Assembly: GCF_027158485.1 (NCBI RefSeq)
Contig: NZ_JAMKYJ010000001.1
Length of the DNA stretch: 64,000 bases
Source of the DNA: Oxalobacter formigenes
GTDB taxonomy: Bacteria > Pseudomonadota > Gammaproteobacteria > Burkholderiales > Burkholderiaceae_D
Direction: 5' to 3' (one strand)
Each line of letters starts with the position of its first letter. The stretch's first letter is position 1. Shown piece by piece: positions 17,905-26,607 of the stretch. Under the pieces are notes generated by a model. That model did no database searches. It was not told the origin of the DNA and worked only from the letters and a program-made list of their open reading frames with translations. Position numbers and translations under genes: made by a program.

Positions 17905-20855
17905 TAGTGACATTTGTTTCCCAATGTGAAAAGAAAGCGTTGCCTCGCACCCGTCGTGTACTGGATGCCTTTGCCAATCGCATTGGAAACAATACGTGGC
18001 AAACCGTAATAACAGAAGACGGTTTAATAGCCGTCAAAAAACTGCTGCGTAAAACAGTCACCAAAAATACGGCAGTTTCATGCCACTGGATACGTTCCCG
18101 CCGACGCAGCGAATTACTCTGGATCGTCGGTAATCGCCAGAAATTCAATAGCGAAGGTATCGTTCCGGTCAACAGCACCCAAAAAGATGTTTTTATGGAT
18201 ATCACGACAATGAAACCCAAACAGAATGAATTTTACGCAAACACGCATTTACAACCATTGGCTCTGCACAGTTTTGCTGTGGGATATATTGCCCGAAAAT
18301 TGCTTGAACAAGCCGTAAATGACGATGACTATGGCCAGTTGGCCAATATTGCCTTTCTGGCTGGCATTTTGCACGATTTGGGCAAACTGGAACTTCAGTT
18401 TCAGGGTTGGGTAAAAAAAGGCAAACAAAAAGAGCCTGACGATGATGGCCAACATATCGATAATTCGACATTCAGCTTCGATAAACATCCTCGCCATAAC
18501 GAAATTTCTCTTTTCCTGTTCAATCTGTTTGAAAACCAGTGCAAAGGGATTAACAACCCCTTAAAAACCGCCTTGCAGCATGTGATTTACTGGCATCACG
18601 CCAAACCCTGGCGTCAGAATGATCAATTTACCGGTGTGGTTAAAGCATATGACATCCTCCTGAAAAACATTTCCCGGGAAAAAATAGAAGAACTGGCTCA
18701 AACTACACTTCAGCTTCTCAAACGCATTCATCATATTGCACAGCATTATGATGAATCGCTCAATCAGATAGAAAAGAACCTGCCCTGGTCAATGGAGTTT
18801 TTTAACACACAGATTGAAGACTTCTGCTATCAAAAAAACGGTACGCCATTCCCGGAATTCAAAACGTATATGTCACCAGATTTTGAGAGATTACGCCTCA
18901 ATATCGCAACGAATGCACAGCATAATATTTTGCGTGCCTGTGTCATCAGTGCCGACCGGCTGATTTCATCCTTAAGCGCAAACGACCTTTCAGACTACAT
19001 CAGCCAGAACCGGCTGGACGAGTTGCTGGAGAATATGCAGGAAGAATCCACTGATTTATCCAGCCATCTAGCAGACGCTCTGACCCGTTTTCCTGATAGT
19101 GAACGTACCCGGAAACAGGGCGAAGTCGTCCGGAAACTGGCAGAAATTGACGATATTGCCGTATTGGCTGGTGCTGCCGGTTGTGGGAAAACAAAAATTG
19201 CTCTGGAATGGGCAAAACTCAACAATGCACAAAAGATCATCTGGGTCTGCCCCCGTGTGCAAGTATGTCAGGGAATTTTTGAAGAACTGACCACACAATA
19301 CATGCCGGAAGCAAAGATAGAAATATTCACCGGCGAATTCAAATATACCCATAGCTGGGAAAAGCCCACGCCTGAAAAGGACTATTTTTCAGGCGACATT
19401 ATCGTCACCACAATTGACCAGATACTGGGATCAATTGTTACCCATACCAAAGTAAACAGCCTGCTGCCATTCATGAATGCTCATGTCGTTTTCGATGAGT
19501 ACCACGAATATATCGGTATGGAAATTTTCAATCTCCTGTTTGCCGAACTCGTTGCCAATAAAAAGATGCGCTCGAAAGGAAACAAAAACACCCTGCTCGT
19601 TTCCGCCACACCTCATTACCTGTATCTCGAAAAAGTTCTGGATATCGACACCACTTATGATGCTGTTGAAATGCCGTCCTTTAATCCAAGCCAATACAAA
19701 ATTGAATTTGTTGAATTCGATGAAAGCGACAAATTAAACAGTCCTTTCTATCAAGCATATGCCGATAACACCTTCATTATCAGCAATACGGCGCAAACAG
19801 CCCAACTCGGTTTTATATACCGGCAAAAAACTGAAAAAAGCGTCCTGTTTCATTCAAAATTCAAAAGAAGTGACAAAAAATACTGGTTTAACGAGGTTTA
19901 TGAATCGTTCAGGAAAAACGGCACCCGCAAATTTGACGTCCTGAGAAGTGGCCCGATCGTTCAGGCATCCCTCAACATCAGTTGTGACCATATGGTCAGC
20001 GAAATGAGCCATCCTGAAAATATCCTGCAACGTCTGGGACGACTGGACCGCTTTGGCGATAACACCGATATCAATGTCCTGAAAATCGCCATTACCGACA
20101 ATATCAAACGCGGAAAGCAAACCGATTCATCCGCACGGTTCCTTGCAAAACTGCATGGATTGCGCTCGACAAAAGTATGGTACGAGTACCTGTCAGACAA
20201 ACTGGACGACCGAATATTTACGCTGCCGGAAATATATCAGCTCTACAAAGCGTTTTATGACGACGAAACGATCAGATCCATCATCAGCCAGGACCTTGAT
20301 GACGCGCTCAACAGCAGCATCCAGTTAATCAACAAAAAGGTAACCGAGCCGACCCGGGTCATCAAAATAAAAACTGCGGAACGAAAAACAAAAATCAGCA
20401 AAAACTCGCTTCGTGGAGACAATCGTTTTGTGCAACTGGCACAACTCGACGTCAACGATTTCAATCATCCTGTCTTCATTAATGAATACGCTTACCAGCC
20501 ACCATTAAATGATTCAAATGAAGCTGATAACCTGACCGAATCGCTTTCATTCATCCAGAACCTTGGACTGTTTGATTTCATTGCTCAAAAACATGGAAAT
20601 ATCGATACTATCCATCCTGTTAAAGGGATTCCAGAAAAAAAAATGTCTGCACGTAAAACCGTTCTCGAAAATTATTCCAGAGACCCCGATTATCCACTTT
20701 ATTTAAGTTATATCGAAGATGATCTGAACAAGGTCGGCGGCTCGTCTGCCCGACATAGTGAGGCCGTTTATTATGCCATTTGCGACAAACAGCCGGTAGG
20801 TGCTATCGGCCTGAAAACCATTTCAACCCTGAATCCTAACCAAACTGAGGAGTAA
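17901..20855 (+). CDS. cas2-3: Cas2-Cas3 fusion nuclease-helicase, type I-F
   Basis: The 984-aa protein is the fused form typical of type I-F. Residues 1-95 are Cas2-like (MIVTFVSQCEKKALPRTRRV). The HD nuclease follows with His near 123 and HDLGK at 158-162. The SF2 helicase has Walker A GAAGCGKTK near 427 and the motif II variant DEYH at 532-535. Near the end of the helicase core is ENILQRLGRLDRFGD. It unwinds and degrades DNA marked by the crRNA complex and also joins Cas1 during adaptation. Length and order are normal. Confidence 0.93.
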   Translation: MIVTFVSQCEKKALPRTRRVLDAFANRIGNNTWQTVITEDGLIAVKKLLRKTVTKNTAVSCHWIRSRRRSELLWIVGNRQKFNSEGIVPVNSTQKDVFMDITTMKPKQNEFYANTHLQPLALHSFAVGYIARKLLEQAVNDDDYGQLANIAFLAGILHDLGKLELQFQGWVKKGKQKEPDDDGQHIDNSTFSFDKHPRHNEISLFLFNLFENQCKGINNPLKTALQHVIYWHHAKPWRQNDQFTGVVKAYDILLKNISREKIEELAQTTLQLLKRIHHIAQHYDESLNQIEKNLPWSMEFFNTQIEDFCYQKNGTPFPEFKTYMSPDFERLRLNIATNAQHNILRACVISADRLISSLSANDLSDYISQNRLDELLENMQEESTDLSSHLADALTRFPDSERTRKQGEVVRKLAEIDDIAVLAGAAGCGKTKIALEWAKLNNAQKIIWVCPRVQVCQGIFEELTTQYMPEAKIEIFTGEFKYTHSWEKPTPEKDYFSGDIIVTTIDQILGSIVTHTKVNSLLPFMNAHVVFDEYHEYIGMEIFNLLFAELVANKKMRSKGNKNTLLVSATPHYLYLEKVLDIDTTYDAVEMPSFNPSQYKIEFVEFDESDKLNSPFYQAYADNTFIISNTAQTAQLGFIYRQKTEKSVLFHSKFKRSDKKYWFNEVYESFRKNGTRKFDVLRSGPIVQASLNISCDHMVSEMSHPENILQRLGRLDRFGDNTDINVLKIAITDNIKRGKQTDSSARFLAKLHGLRSTKVWYEYLSDKLDDRIFTLPEIYQLYKAFYDDETIRSIISQDLDDALNSSIQLINKKVTEPTRVIKIKTAERKTKISKNSLRGDNRFVQLAQLDVNDFNHPVFINEYAYQPPLNDSNEADNLTESLSFIQNLGLFDFIAQKHGNIDTIHPVKGIPEKKMSARKTVLENYSRDPDYPLYLSYIEDDLNKVGGSSARHSEAVYYAICDKQPVGAIGLKTISTLNPNQTEE

Positions 20856-20858
20856 ATC

Positions 20859-21833
20859 ATGTCAAACAAAGTAAGCGGTATCAAAAGCGTTGATTTCAAA
20901 ATCACGGCTTCAGGTTATGGCGTTGTCAACTGGAATGGTCCAACCACTCTGCAAAGTGACGGACGCATCATTGATAACCATACCATGCCAAAACTTCGTG
21001 GTTACTCCAACCTGACAGGTAAAGAATCAGAAAGAGGCTATAAGCTGAAAAAAGACCCTTCGGAAATAAGCTTCAAAGAAACACCCATGTATATCAGTCA
21101 GAATTGCATTCGACATCATCTCTTCAGGGATCACGCTTTTGATTTGCATTATGCCAATGACAAAAATCTGATAGATGTTCTGGCGTCGATAACCGGATTA
21201 ATTCGCGGGTATGTTGTCCCTGCAAGCCAATGCAAACGTACCAGTCCATTATTGATCACCGACTTTATTGACCAGCTAGGCAATGGCAATTTCGAACAAA
21301 TGGGTCGCTCAGGCACCAAGGAAAAAGAAGTCAATAAAAAGGGAGAAGAAGCCAGTAACTCCTTCTTTTCAAAAACGACATTCGGAGAAACCGCATATAT
21401 TGCATACGGCTCGATCAGTATTGAACAACTGGAATTTATCTCACTGGATAAAAAATTCGACCGGGCATCCATGATTATCAAGGAAGGAGACGGAGAGAAA
21501 ATCGCCGAACAGGTCCAGAAATTCATCAAGAGCCTGGATCCTTCACGCGTGCCCCAAGCCACATTCCATCCGAACTATGTCAGAAAAGGAACCATTTTTC
21601 AGGAAGGTGAAGTCGGCATCTTACTGGACAATACCGCAATCGATATTCTCGTTAATGAAACACTGAACATGCTTCGTGATCTTTCCATCAAACAGGCCAA
21701 AGGTTATATGTATGTTGAGGAAGTGGAAGTTGACTATAACGACAGCAACCGGATGATGCGCATCAAACGCCATCCGGATCAGGTTAACCCGGAACCCCAA
21801 ACCGGTTATGCCGTCTATTTTGAAGCGAAATAA
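20859..21833 (+). CDS. cas7fv: Cas7fv backbone subunit of type I-F2 Cascade
   Basis: The 324-aa protein starts at ATG 20859 behind GAGGAG, 3 bp after cas2-3. Position, length and sequence (SVDFKITASGYGVVNWNG near the start, KQAKGYMYVEEVEVDY near the end) fit Cas7fv, the crRNA-coating subunit of the I-Fv/I-F2 variant known from Shewanella putrefaciens. It is not the Csy3 of canonical I-F. Several copies should polymerise along the spacer RNA. The assignment rests on locus architecture and recalled family features, not a search. Confidence 0.8.
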   Translation: MSNKVSGIKSVDFKITASGYGVVNWNGPTTLQSDGRIIDNHTMPKLRGYSNLTGKESERGYKLKKDPSEISFKETPMYISQNCIRHHLFRDHAFDLHYANDKNLIDVLASITGLIRGYVVPASQCKRTSPLLITDFIDQLGNGNFEQMGRSGTKEKEVNKKGEEASNSFFSKTTFGETAYIAYGSISIEQLEFISLDKKFDRASMIIKEGDGEKIAEQVQKFIKSLDPSRVPQATFHPNYVRKGTIFQEGEVGILLDNTAIDILVNETLNMLRDLSIKQAKGYMYVEEVEVDYNDSNRMMRIKRHPDQVNPEPQTGYAVYFEAK

Positions 21834-21845
21834 TGAGGTGTATTC

Positions 21846-22874
21846 ATGCGAATTACCATCGAATATGAATCATCCTGGCGAAATTCGTTTCTGGATGGCT
21901 CAAATAATGAATCATTACCCAGACAGGGGCGTAATTTCATTGGATCCATGACAGCTTTGGGAAAAGAAGGTAACTTTAAAACCCGCGCCGTTACCAAAGA
22001 TACCGTCATGGGTATACTGAACCGTTTGATTGGCGAACAACGGAAACTGTATCAGGCCCGGCAGGACAAGGACTATTATTTTCAGGATATAGAAGCGGTT
22101 TTAACAGATGACGATATTTGCGATCGTACACAGTCTCAAAACGAAATAGTTTATTTACGAAACATTTCAGGCAGTACCGATCAGAATGCCTTTACAGGTA
22201 TGATCAAATCCGGCGATCCAGCCTTTGATTCAGATTTTTCGCAGAAATTATGGGGGATTTTGTGGTTTGATCTCAATCAGGTAGTGGACTTCATACTGGA
22301 TGAAAAAATTGAAGTTGATAACCAAACTGAGTTAAATCCACTTAATGTCATTGAGAAACTGGAAAATATCTTTGGTGAAAAAGCGATCGATGTAAGCGAA
22401 AAGGTTCAGTCCTGTCTGGATACATTCCATCAGTTCTTTCCTGACATTGAATATAAATTAACCGCAAAAAATCAGCTTGTACTAATCAGTCTATATACCT
22501 CTGCTTTGTATATCCAGATTCAGCGTTTGGAGAAAAAGTATGATATGAGCAAAGCCCTCACAAAATCAGGAGGATTAAGCGGCATTTCCAAACGTGGTTT
22601 CACAAAAAAAGACTTCATGGATCGTTACACCACCGGCAAAAAAAAGCTGATTTGGGGAAATCCATATGTCCTGAGAGAAAGAAAAAAAGGTGAAGGAGAA
22701 ATTTCCCATCCTTTAACTAAAGCCAATGGCACACTGGAAATCAATCTCAATATTACGAGAGAACGAGCCAGAGATCTCGAACAGAAAATTCTTGATGCCG
22801 GAGTATCTTCTTTTTATCTGGGCAAAAAGGGACTTGCTTATGTCGCCAGTATCGATACGAGGGAAAATCCATGA
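21846..22874 (+). CDS. cas5fv: Cas5fv subunit of type I-F2 Cascade
   Basis: The 342-aa protein begins MRITIEYESSWRNSFLDG and sits between cas7fv and cas6f, where the I-F2 variant has Cas5fv. At this length it is larger than an ordinary Cas5. In the Shewanella system an added helical domain takes over PAM reading and complex shaping from the missing Cas8/Cas11. It binds the 5' handle of the crRNA. Its stop overlaps the cas6f start as ATGA. No Cas8f (Csy1) or Csy2 gene is present. Confidence 0.8.
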   Translation: MRITIEYESSWRNSFLDGSNNESLPRQGRNFIGSMTALGKEGNFKTRAVTKDTVMGILNRLIGEQRKLYQARQDKDYYFQDIEAVLTDDDICDRTQSQNEIVYLRNISGSTDQNAFTGMIKSGDPAFDSDFSQKLWGILWFDLNQVVDFILDEKIEVDNQTELNPLNVIEKLENIFGEKAIDVSEKVQSCLDTFHQFFPDIEYKLTAKNQLVLISLYTSALYIQIQRLEKKYDMSKALTKSGGLSGISKRGFTKKDFMDRYTTGKKKLIWGNPYVLRERKKGEGEISHPLTKANGTLEINLNITRERARDLEQKILDAGVSSFYLGKKGLAYVASIDTRENP

Positions 22875-23464
22875 AACACTATATTGAAATCACATTGACA
22901 GGCAGCCCTGATTTTCCCCTTTATCATTTATGGTCCAAACTGTACACCCAGTTGCATCTGGCTCTGGTAGAAAACAGGGATGCCAGTGATCAGGTAAATA
23001 TCGGCGTCTCTTTTCCTGAATACTACTTTAATGAAGAAAAAGGAATGGGCTTTCTGGGGACAAAGTTGCGTCTGTTTGCTGAAGATGAAACGAGCTTGCA
23101 GAAAATCGACATTCAGAAATGGTTTGTGCGTTTAAACGATTGTATCCACATTACTCCTGTTTGCAGGGTACCCCTGAACGAAATCACTGGTTATGCAACT
23201 TTCAGTCGAAAACACATTAAATCCAACGCCGAACGCCTCGCACGTCGTCAAATGAAAAGGCATAAGGATTTATCATTTCATGAAACAGTACAGCGTTATC
23301 AGAAAAACCTGGCAAAATCACCTTTGCCCTTCATACAACTTGAAAGTTTAACTAACTCTCACCCATTCAAATTATTTATTGAAAAGAAACCGGCGATAAA
23401 TGCAAGCTTGAAAGTCTTTACTACTTATGGATTAAGCGCAGAATCAACGATTCCTGAATTTTAA
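22871..23464 (+). CDS. cas6f: Cas6f (Csy4) crRNA endoribonuclease
   Basis: The 197-aa protein aligns along its length with Csy4: MKHYIEITLTGSPDFP at the start, the catalytic His at residue 29 in QLHLAL, the arginine-rich helix SNAERLARRQMKRHKDLS that grips the repeat hairpin, and the final GLS motif. It cuts the precursor at the 3' base of the repeat stem and stays bound. It is adjacent to the array it should process, whose repeats carry the CTGCC/GGCAG stem. Confidence 0.95.
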   Translation: MKHYIEITLTGSPDFPLYHLWSKLYTQLHLALVENRDASDQVNIGVSFPEYYFNEEKGMGFLGTKLRLFAEDETSLQKIDIQKWFVRLNDCIHITPVCRVPLNEITGYATFSRKHIKSNAERLARRQMKRHKDLSFHETVQRYQKNLAKSPLPFIQLESLTNSHPFKLFIEKKPAINASLKVFTTYGLSAESTIPEF

Positions 23465-23594
23465 CCAAAGTTTTTTCAGATCTTTAAAAATCAAATAAAA
23501 TCAACCGGTTATAAGAATATTAAAAAACTTGGGTTAAACAGTGATTTCCGGCTCAAGTTATTGTTATAACTTTATTTTTTATTTTTTATATACA
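23465..23594 (+). promoter_or_regulatory. CRISPR leader with IHF-like sites
   Basis: The 130-bp AT-rich leader lies between cas6f and the first repeat. At 23499-23511, AATCAACCGGTTA matches the IHF consensus WATCAANNNNTTR exactly. On the other strand, 23554-23566 (CAAGTTATTGTTA) matches with one mismatch. IHF bends the leader for spacer insertion in type I-E and I-F systems. The array promoter should also lie here. Confidence 0.6.
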
Positions 23595-26024
23595 GTTCAC
23601 TGCCGTATAGGCAGCTTAGAAGAGATTATTGATATCGGACTCATCTTTGAATTGGTTCACTGCCGTATAGGCAGCTTAGAAGAAAAGGGCAAACCAATAC
23701 CAGATATAAAAAAAGTTCACTGCCGTATAGGCAGCTTAGAAGTTTTCTCATAATATAAATTATGCGAAATTTATGTTCACTGCCGTATAGGCAGCTTAGA
23801 AGAATGATCATTCCGTGTTCAACAAACGAATGTGGTTCACTGCCGTATAGGCAGCTTAGAAGTTATTCGACGGCCCAAGATGTTGCGTCTGCATGTTCAC
23901 TGCCGTATAGGCAGCTTAGAAGTGTTTATGTCGATGAAGTTTTACCCGGTGATAGTTCACTGCCGTATAGGCAGCTTAGAAGTCTTAAAAAAGACTATAA
24001 CACGACTTTGGTGTGTTCACTGCCGTATAGGCAGCTTAGAAGTTACATGACCAAAGATCAGATCAGAAGAGGGCGTTCACTGCCGTATAGGCAGCTTAGA
24101 AGTGTTCCATCTTCAAAGCGGATACTATCGCCGTGTTCACTGCCGTATAGGCAGCTTAGAAGATAAAAAAACGGGATTTCTCCCGTTTAACTTGGTTCAC
24201 TGCCGTATAGGCAGCTTAGAAGGATCACAGTAGCAGAAAGTTGCGAGAAACACGGTTCACTGCCGTATAGGCAGCTTAGAAGAAGCGACGCATATCCAAA
24301 CCACTGATTACACCGTTCACTGCCGTATAGGCAGCTTAGAAGAAACGGATCAAGAACACTACCGACAGACTTAAGTTCACTGCCGTATAGGCAGCTTAGA
24401 AGAGCTGTTTTTTATTTTGGTAATATCACCATCAGTTCACTGCCGTATAGGCAGCTTAGAAGAGACATTACGGGTGGTCAGTCGATAACAGGAAGTTCAC
24501 TGCCGTATAGGCAGCTTAGAAGTAATGATTATCTTATTGTGAATGGCGTTAAAAGTTCACTGCCGTATAGGCAGCTTAGAAGAGACAGAACATGGCTAGT
24601 TTCTCATGTCATCGGTTCACTGCCGTATAGGCAGCTTAGAAGTTCATCCTGAGTTGTATCGCCAGTAACATAAAGTTCACTGCCGTATAGGCAGCTTAGA
24701 AGGTTTGCATCAGCTGGCTTGAAAAATGAAATCCGTTCACTGCCGTATAGGCAGCTTAGAAGTGTCCTTTTCTGGCGATGTCTGCCAGAAAGTAGTTCAC
24801 TGCCGTATAGGCAGCTTAGAAGCGTAAAATTTCTGATCTTTTCAAATTCGGCTTGGTTCACTGCCGTATAGGCAGCTTAGAAGTTTAAAGAACAACAATG
24901 GATTGCAGAGTGATCGTTCACTGCCGTATAGGCAGCTTAGAAGATATGCTGCGTCTGTTGGGTCAAACGATAAAAGTTCACTGCCGTATAGGCAGCTTAG
25001 AAGATTAAAACGGCCGATTTTCAGGCTATGGGCGAGTTCACTGCCGTATAGGCAGCTTAGAAGTGTTTAAGCCGGGCATGCGTGACGGTACCATCGTTCA
25101 CTGCCGTATAGGCAGCTTAGAAGTTGATTTGTGTGAATGTGAGAGGTTTGACAACGTTCACTGCCGTATAGGCAGCTTAGAAGTTTCCGAATCGCAGAAA
25201 GCGCAGATTGTTTCAGGTTCACTGCCGTATAGGCAGCTTAGAAGAAGAATGCTCATGTTGATGACTCAGATTGGTTGTTCACTGCCGTATAGGCAGCTTA
25301 GAAGAATTGAAGAAAAACCAAAAGGCCAGAGCGATTGTTCACTGCCGTATAGGCAGCTTAGAAGATAGAGCTTGCTCTTACTTTGGAGGTGATTCTGTTC
25401 ACTGCCGTATAGGCAGCTTAGAAGTTGAAGCATGGACTTTCCTGACCCGTTGTAACGTTCACTGCCGTATAGGCAGCTTAGAAGGATTACGGAAATGAAG
25501 GATACAAAAAGGGTTTGTTCACTGCCGTATAGGCAGCTTAGAAGACAGGGAACTGACCCCGCCGTCGCCATTATGCGTTCACTGCCGTATAGGCAGCTTA
25601 GAAGCAGTTGAACATGCGCCGGATCGGAATAAATGAGTTCACTGCCGTATAGGCAGCTTAGAAGAAAAGGCGGGAAAAAAGGTCAGGCACTTATCAGTTC
25701 ACTGCCGTATAGGCAGCTTAGAAGATTATTGAAAACATTGAAAATATGGGATATGGGTTCACTGCCGTATAGGCAGCTTAGAAGAGACTGCCGGGGAGGG
25801 AACACGACAGCGCTTTGTTCACTGCCGTATAGGCAGCTTAGAAGAAGCTAAATATTGCTCTTTGGTGACACCATGGGTTCACTGCTGTATAGGCAGCTTA
25901 GAAGCGAAGCGGGGTTTTCTCAAAAATTAAGCTGTTGTTCACTGCCGTATAGGCAGCTTAGAAGTCAATGATTTGCGCGAACGTTCGAAGGATCTGGTTC
26001 ACTGCCGTATAGACAGCCTGGATG
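23595..26024 (+). CRISPR. type I-F CRISPR array, 41 repeats and 40 spacers
   Basis: Repeats are 28 bp, starting GTTCACTGCC and ending GCTTAGAAG, with the palindromic core CTGCC-GTATA-GGCAG. The spacing is 60 bp, giving 32-bp spacers. Two spacers are 33 bp (24823-24855 and 25184-25216). Repeats are identical until the distal end. The repeat at 25877 has one C-to-T change, and the last, at 25997, differs at several positions (GTATAGACAGCCTGGATG). This decay marks the far end, so the leader is on the cas6f side and transcription is on the plus strand. Confidence 0.98.
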
Positions 26025-26030
26025 TTTGAA

Positions 26031-26477
26031 CTAACCGAGACGTTTTCCCTTTCCGTTCCCCTTTTTCCCTTTTTTCCCCTGTTTTTCCTTCGGCGGTACC
26101 ATAGAACAGTTGACTTCCTTCCCCTCTTTTCCAAGATAGCCGGTTCCCCATTCATACATGGATTCCAGCACAGGACCGATGCTCCTGCCGAAATCGGTCA
26201 GGGAATATTCCACTTTTGGCGGGACAACCGGAAAAACCTCACGGTTGACCAGCCCGTCGGTTTCCAGTTCCCTGAGTTGCTGCGTCAGCATCTTTGGCGT
26301 GGCGCAAGGCACTTCTTTTCTGAGCTGCGAAAATCGGAGCGTACCGGAGGTCAGTTTCCATAAAATCAGCGATTTGTATTTTCCGCCGATAAGGCTGATC
26401 GTCGCCTCCACCGGACAATGCGTCTCGATGGACGTTTTGCATGAAGAGGATGTAGCGGCTGGATGGAGGTCTTTCAT
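26031..26477 (-). CDS. HxlR-family transcriptional regulator
   Basis: The 148-aa winged-helix protein has the HxlR signature CPVEATISLIGGKYKSLILW, with LRFSQLRKEVPCATPKMLTQQLRELE as the helix-turn-helix and VEYSLTDFGRS as the wing. Many relatives sense electrophiles, oxidants or metals through the N-terminal Cys. It diverges from the copper ATPase gene, so it may control it. The last 25 residues are a low-complexity K/G tail encoded by a polypyrimidine tract ending 6 bp from the array. The tail looks like a recent extension. Confidence 0.85.
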   Translation of the reverse strand: MKDLHPAATSSSCKTSIETHCPVEATISLIGGKYKSLILWKLTSGTLRFSQLRKEVPCATPKMLTQQLRELETDGLVNREVFPVVPPKVEYSLTDFGRSIGPVLESMYEWGTGYLGKEGKEVNCSMVPPKEKQGKKGKKGNGKGKRLG

Positions 26478-26489
26478 GACAGTTCGGTA

Positions 26490-26520
26490 TCCTTTTGGGT
26501 ACTATATACCAAAAAAGTGC
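26490..26520. promoter_or_regulatory. possible operator between HxlR gene and copper ATPase gene
   Basis: GGTATCCTTTTGGGTACTATATACC contains paired GGTA/TACC elements between two divergent starts. HxlR-type proteins bind such GTAC-flanked dyads. No clean palindrome, so confidence is low. Confidence 0.3.
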
Positions 26521-26607
26521 ATTCTTGCGAAAATAATATTAACAGCTACAATTATATCGACATTGACGCTAATTTGAAAATACCTGTCCCAAAACACGAG
26601 GGCTACC

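Noticed and set aside
23541..25851. Open frames with repeated peptides such as HCRIGSLE and SLPYRQLRR
   Set aside because: They are translations of the CRISPR repeats; the 60-bp period keeps the frame open. Not genes.
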